From Aphodosoma sp051870875 (GTDB lineage: Bacteria; Bacteroidota; Bacteroidia; Bacteroidales; Paludibacteraceae), in NCBI GenBank assembly GCA_051870875.1, contig JBJECG010000063.1, positions 14,644 through 78,643 on the forward strand: a DNA stretch of 64,000 nucleotides, written 5' to 3'. This document shows, piece after piece, positions 61,920-64,000 of the stretch. A program made the position numbers and the translations under genes. Under the pieces are notes generated by a model, which saw nothing but the letters and a program-made list of their open reading frames with translations, made no database searches and was not told where the DNA came from. Position 1 is the stretch's first letter; each line of letters starts with the position of its first letter.

Positions 61920-62120
61920 CTATCCTCCACAAGCTGCTTTGATGATGATGATTTTGGCATCGGGATGCAAAGGAGTGGCAGCCCAGTCGTCGCGCCGAAT
62001 CATGCGGTTGTCGACGGCGACGGCTATGCCACGGTCGGGCAGCTGCTGCGAGGCCACGACATCGGCAATGGTGGCGGCATCGGATACCTCGACGGGCCGG
62101 CTGTTGATAGTAATGGTCAT
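61920..62120 (-). CDS. thiS: Sulfur carrier protein ThiS
   Basis: A 66-residue ubiquitin-fold carrier ending in GG, which is adenylated and converted to the thiocarboxylate that donates sulfur to ThiG. The beta-grasp pattern is clear in TITINSRPVEVSDAATIADVV and VAVDNRMI. The frame is open further upstream, but the ATG at 62120 is correct because the leader contains a riboswitch and terminator. It is the first gene of the thiamine operon. The ThiF-type enzyme that would activate it is not in the window. Confidence 0.94.
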   Translation of the reverse strand: MTITINSRPVEVSDAATIADVVASQQLPDRGIAVAVDNRMIRRDDWAATPLHPDAKIIIIKAACGG

Positions 62121-62145
62121 AATACAATCAAGTTTATAAAATACA

Positions 62146-62212
62146 ACAAAATAAGAAGCACCTCGTCCGGGCGAAGATTCCTGCGGGAGGAACGGCTCAG
62201 AAAGAGGTGCTT
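62146..62212 (-). terminator. Expression-platform terminator of the TPP riboswitch
   Basis: On the minus strand AAGCACCTC (from 62212) pairs with GAGGTGCTT (to 62156), followed by CTTATTTTG. It lies between the riboswitch and thiS and can stop transcription when TPP is bound. Confidence 0.7.
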
Positions 62213-62251
62213 GTATGGTTGATCCGGCATCAGATACCGGTAAGACTTCAC

Positions 62252-62336
62252 AAATCCCTACGACAGCACTAACTGTATCAGGTTCATAGAGTATAATCTC
62301 AGCCACCGCGCATCAGCAGGCGTGTGGCACCCCTTT
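62252..62336 (-). ncRNA. TPP riboswitch (THI element)
   Basis: The minus strand has the conserved THI-box parts in order: GGGGTGCC, GGCTGAGA, a short arm, ACCTGATACAG, then GTGCTGTCGTAGGGA. This is the aptamer that binds thiamine pyrophosphate. It precedes thiS by about 130 bases, with a terminator hairpin between, so control is by transcription attenuation. Confidence 0.95.
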
Positions 62337-62390
62337 GCTTAACAGGTGCAAAGTAACGAAAAAATTCTGAGACCGGGGGTATGTTTTGTG

Positions 62391-63191
62391 TTAAAAAATC
62401 AGGCAGAGGAGGAAGAGATGAAGATAAAGGGGAAAGGGGAAGAGAGGGGAAGTATTCGGGGCGGCATCGGCCACATTGCCGTCGATAATCAGGCGGGCGA
62501 TGTAGTCGCCTGAGGCGAGGCCTGAGATGCTGATTTGGGCGTTGGGGCTGCCGGCAGGCATGTCGACACTGCGCACCATGCCGAACTGCTTATGCCACAG
62601 CTCGATGCGGTATGCTCCATCGTATGGAGCCTCGTAACATCCGGAATTGGCGTTGTAGCGGCTCCTGGCCATAAGCGAAGCTGTGGCATCGTCAAGCTGA
62701 TCCGCCTCTATCGCCGACATATCGCCGGAACGGACTACGACAGAGAAGCCGGCAGTACCCTCTGCGGGGTTGCGGGGAATATGGATCGCCACATTCAGGA
62801 CCTGATACGATGCCGATACTTCGTTGTATGGGCTACAGCCGTTGCCGTCCACAAGAAGGACGGTCATAACACCCGCTTTATCGGGGGCGATATTTACGGA
62901 AACTCCGTAACAGGTTTTCGTACTCTGCATAGCCGAGCCTGAAACAATCCATATTATATTATCAGTCGGGCCAGCGACAGGATTCCCGATAGTGAATGTG
63001 CGGACTTCACCGGGAGAAAAGAACGGACAAGCGGACTTTGACGCAACTTCCATCTTTGGTTGTCTAAAATCCACAAGATCGACCTCCTTTGTCATTTTGT
63101 AGCTGCAACAATTTGGATTTAGTCTCTCGTCTTGACAATGACAAACATTCTCGAACCTGTTGTTGATTGATTGCTTTCTTCGCCAACTCAT
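62391..63191 (-). pseudogene. 3' part of a broken secreted M6-protease-like gene
   Basis: From about 63100 leftward, the frame reads as MTKEVDLVDFRQPK followed by an Ig-like or adhesion domain (VRTFTIGNPVAGP, NIIWIVSGS, GVMTVLLVDGNGCSPYNEV) and a second beta domain that ends with SISGLASGDYIARLIIDGN, a T9SS-like tail. The first 30 codons of the open frame, before that point, are the out-of-phase shadow of the upstream fragment. The last about 20 codons run through a polypurine tract and are probably not natural. It is the end of a protein that lost its catalytic part. Confidence 0.5.
62406..62452 (+). other. Polypurine tract
   Basis: Almost all bases of this 47-base stretch are A or G, with only two T. 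It lies at the end of the broken gene and before the riboswitch. Such tracts can take unusual DNA forms; no role is evident. Confidence 0.4.
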
Positions 63192-63459
63192 CGGTTTGAT
63201 TTGTTACAATATCAGCACATTGTATTTTGTTGTTTATTACATTCGATGCGTAACGCCAATATCCGTCAGCACCTTTGTCTATGATATATCCGTCAAACGT
63301 TTCATACCAAGAACCATATTCATCTCCGACAAGGCGAATTGTAATTGTGTCGCCATTCGGTTGCATAACTATGAACGGTTCGGCATTTGCTGGTTCGGCA
63401 TTTATATAGACTACGGTCAATAAAAACGCAAGCAAACATATTACTTGTTTCATAATCAA
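63064..63459 (-). pseudogene. 5' fragment of an M6-metalloprotease-like secreted protein
   Basis: A 131-residue frame with a signal peptide (MIMKQVICLLAFLLTVVYINA) and the pattern MQPNGDTITIRLVGDEYGSWYETFDGYIIDKGADGYWRYA, which is typical of the N-terminal prodomain of M6-family proteases in Bacteroidetes. It stops without the HExxH catalytic domain. In another frame the downstream sequence continues as the C-terminal half at 62391-63110, so the gene seems to have lost its centre and frame. The promoter was not identified. Confidence 0.55.
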
Positions 63460-63472
63460 GCGTTTTTAAGAG

Positions 63473-64000
63473 TTAATTTATGGTTATATTTTTGACACGA
63501 GCAATAAAACCGACAAATTTGTGAGTACGGAAGAAGTCATCGCATTCTATACACATTCGAGGCGGCTCGTTGAAAATGAGTTCTTCGCCTTTTATGTACT
63601 TAGTCGGGGCTACTTGGGTATCTCGATCTTGCGGTGTTGTGGGCGGGTAGGCATTAAAATCATAAAATGGAAGAGACCACTGTCCACCAAACACGATGGA
63701 CTTATCGCAATTCCAAGCTGAGACGTCTATGCCAATACCAGATTCCAGTTTGATCTTTACAACGAACTGATTCCCTAACGAGTCTTCATAAATACAATAA
63801 TCACTCATAAAATGGTAGTCAAACTTGAGTTCGCTATAATTTTCGAGATCGCGTTTTAACCAGTCTATGGTATGCATCGGATCTTTAGTGCCGCACACCT
63901 CTATACCGGGAGTGAGGTCAATCTCCATCTTGTATTTGGGTTGTTGTTCGCATCCGGTGAGCATGAGGAACAGCACGGGAAGCAGAAGAATGTATCTGTT
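63473..64000 (-). CDS. Lipoprotein, 5' end beyond the window
   Basis: The frame is open to the right edge (64000), so the start lies outside. The visible part begins RYILLLPVLFLMLTGCEQQ, with the lipobox LTGC, then 167 residues with VCGTKDPMHTIDWL near the N-terminus and a late CIECDDFF. No family is recognised. It lies next to the broken M6 gene, 13 bases upstream of its start. Confidence 0.6.
   Translation of the reverse strand, partial: NRYILLLPVLFLMLTGCEQQPKYKMEIDLTPGIEVCGTKDPMHTIDWLKRDLENYSELKFDYHFMSDYCIYEDSLGNQFVVKIKLESGIGIDVSAWNCDKSIVFGGQWSLPFYDFNAYPPTTPQDRDTQVAPTKYIKGEELIFNEPPRMCIECDDFFRTHKFVGFIARVKNITIN

Noticed and set aside
61261..62127. Extended 288-residue ThiE
   Set aside because: The first 71 residues are an out-of-phase reading of thiS; the ATG at 61914 gives a normal ThiE.
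61920..62306. Extended 128-residue ThiS
   Set aside because: The extra N-terminus is a reading of the TPP riboswitch and its terminator.

Overview
The window looks like chromosomal DNA of a gut-type member of the order Bacteroidales. Supporting signs are the TAnnTTTG promoter box (-7) with TTTG about 19-20 bases upstream at several genes, the near absence of Shine-Dalgarno sites, Na+-NQR as the NADH dehydrogenase, T9SS-like C-terminal domains, DUF3078 and GGGtGRT-family proteins, and the rimP-nusA-infB order. No phage, IS element or CRISPR array is visible. The genus cannot be fixed from the sequence alone.

Layout. 1-5 kb: the end of an S41 processing peptidase, a Na+/Ca2+ exchanger and a patatin lipase run rightward and meet mtnN and a fold-III PLP decarboxylase running leftward. 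5-9.2 kb: a large secreted protein with repeated galactose-binding-like domains is coupled to an unknown 241-residue gene, preceded by a possibly frameshifted small ORF. 9.4-23 kb is housekeeping on the minus strand: tldD, ileS, pgk, a divergent hisG-like paralogue, cvpA and infB-nusA-rimP. 23.5-30.3 kb is a tetR-tolC-mfp-RND efflux operon closing with a PII-like gene. 30.7-37.4 kb runs rightward: hflX, a DUF3078 barrel, a FlK-like thioesterase, prs, an XRE regulator and tldE. 37.4-43.2 kb is an accessory patch: degenerate DNA, a lipoprotein, an orphan sorting domain, a secreted beta-propeller and an AT-rich 817-residue secreted protein.

43.7-53.7 kb runs rightward: an IscU-like/GGGtGRT pair with a 30-codon gene behind it, gph, lgt, then the complete nqrABCDEF operon. 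Its nqrC carries an N-terminal rubredoxin-like domain, the most unusual finding here. A CDF exporter and tRNA-Arg(ACG) follow. 55.3-62.3 kb is the thiamine block on the minus strand (TPP riboswitch, thiS, thiE, thiG, thiC, thiH, then an unrelated AAA ATPase, then thiD); no thiF is present. The window ends with a broken M6-protease-like gene and a partial lipoprotein.

Functions join at two points. Energy and iron-sulfur metabolism: the NQR pump, the scaffold-like pair, and the [4Fe-4S] enzymes ThiC and ThiH. Envelope and export: Lgt, the efflux operon, DUF3078 and the T9SS cargo. All calls rest on reading motifs and gene order; no database search was run.
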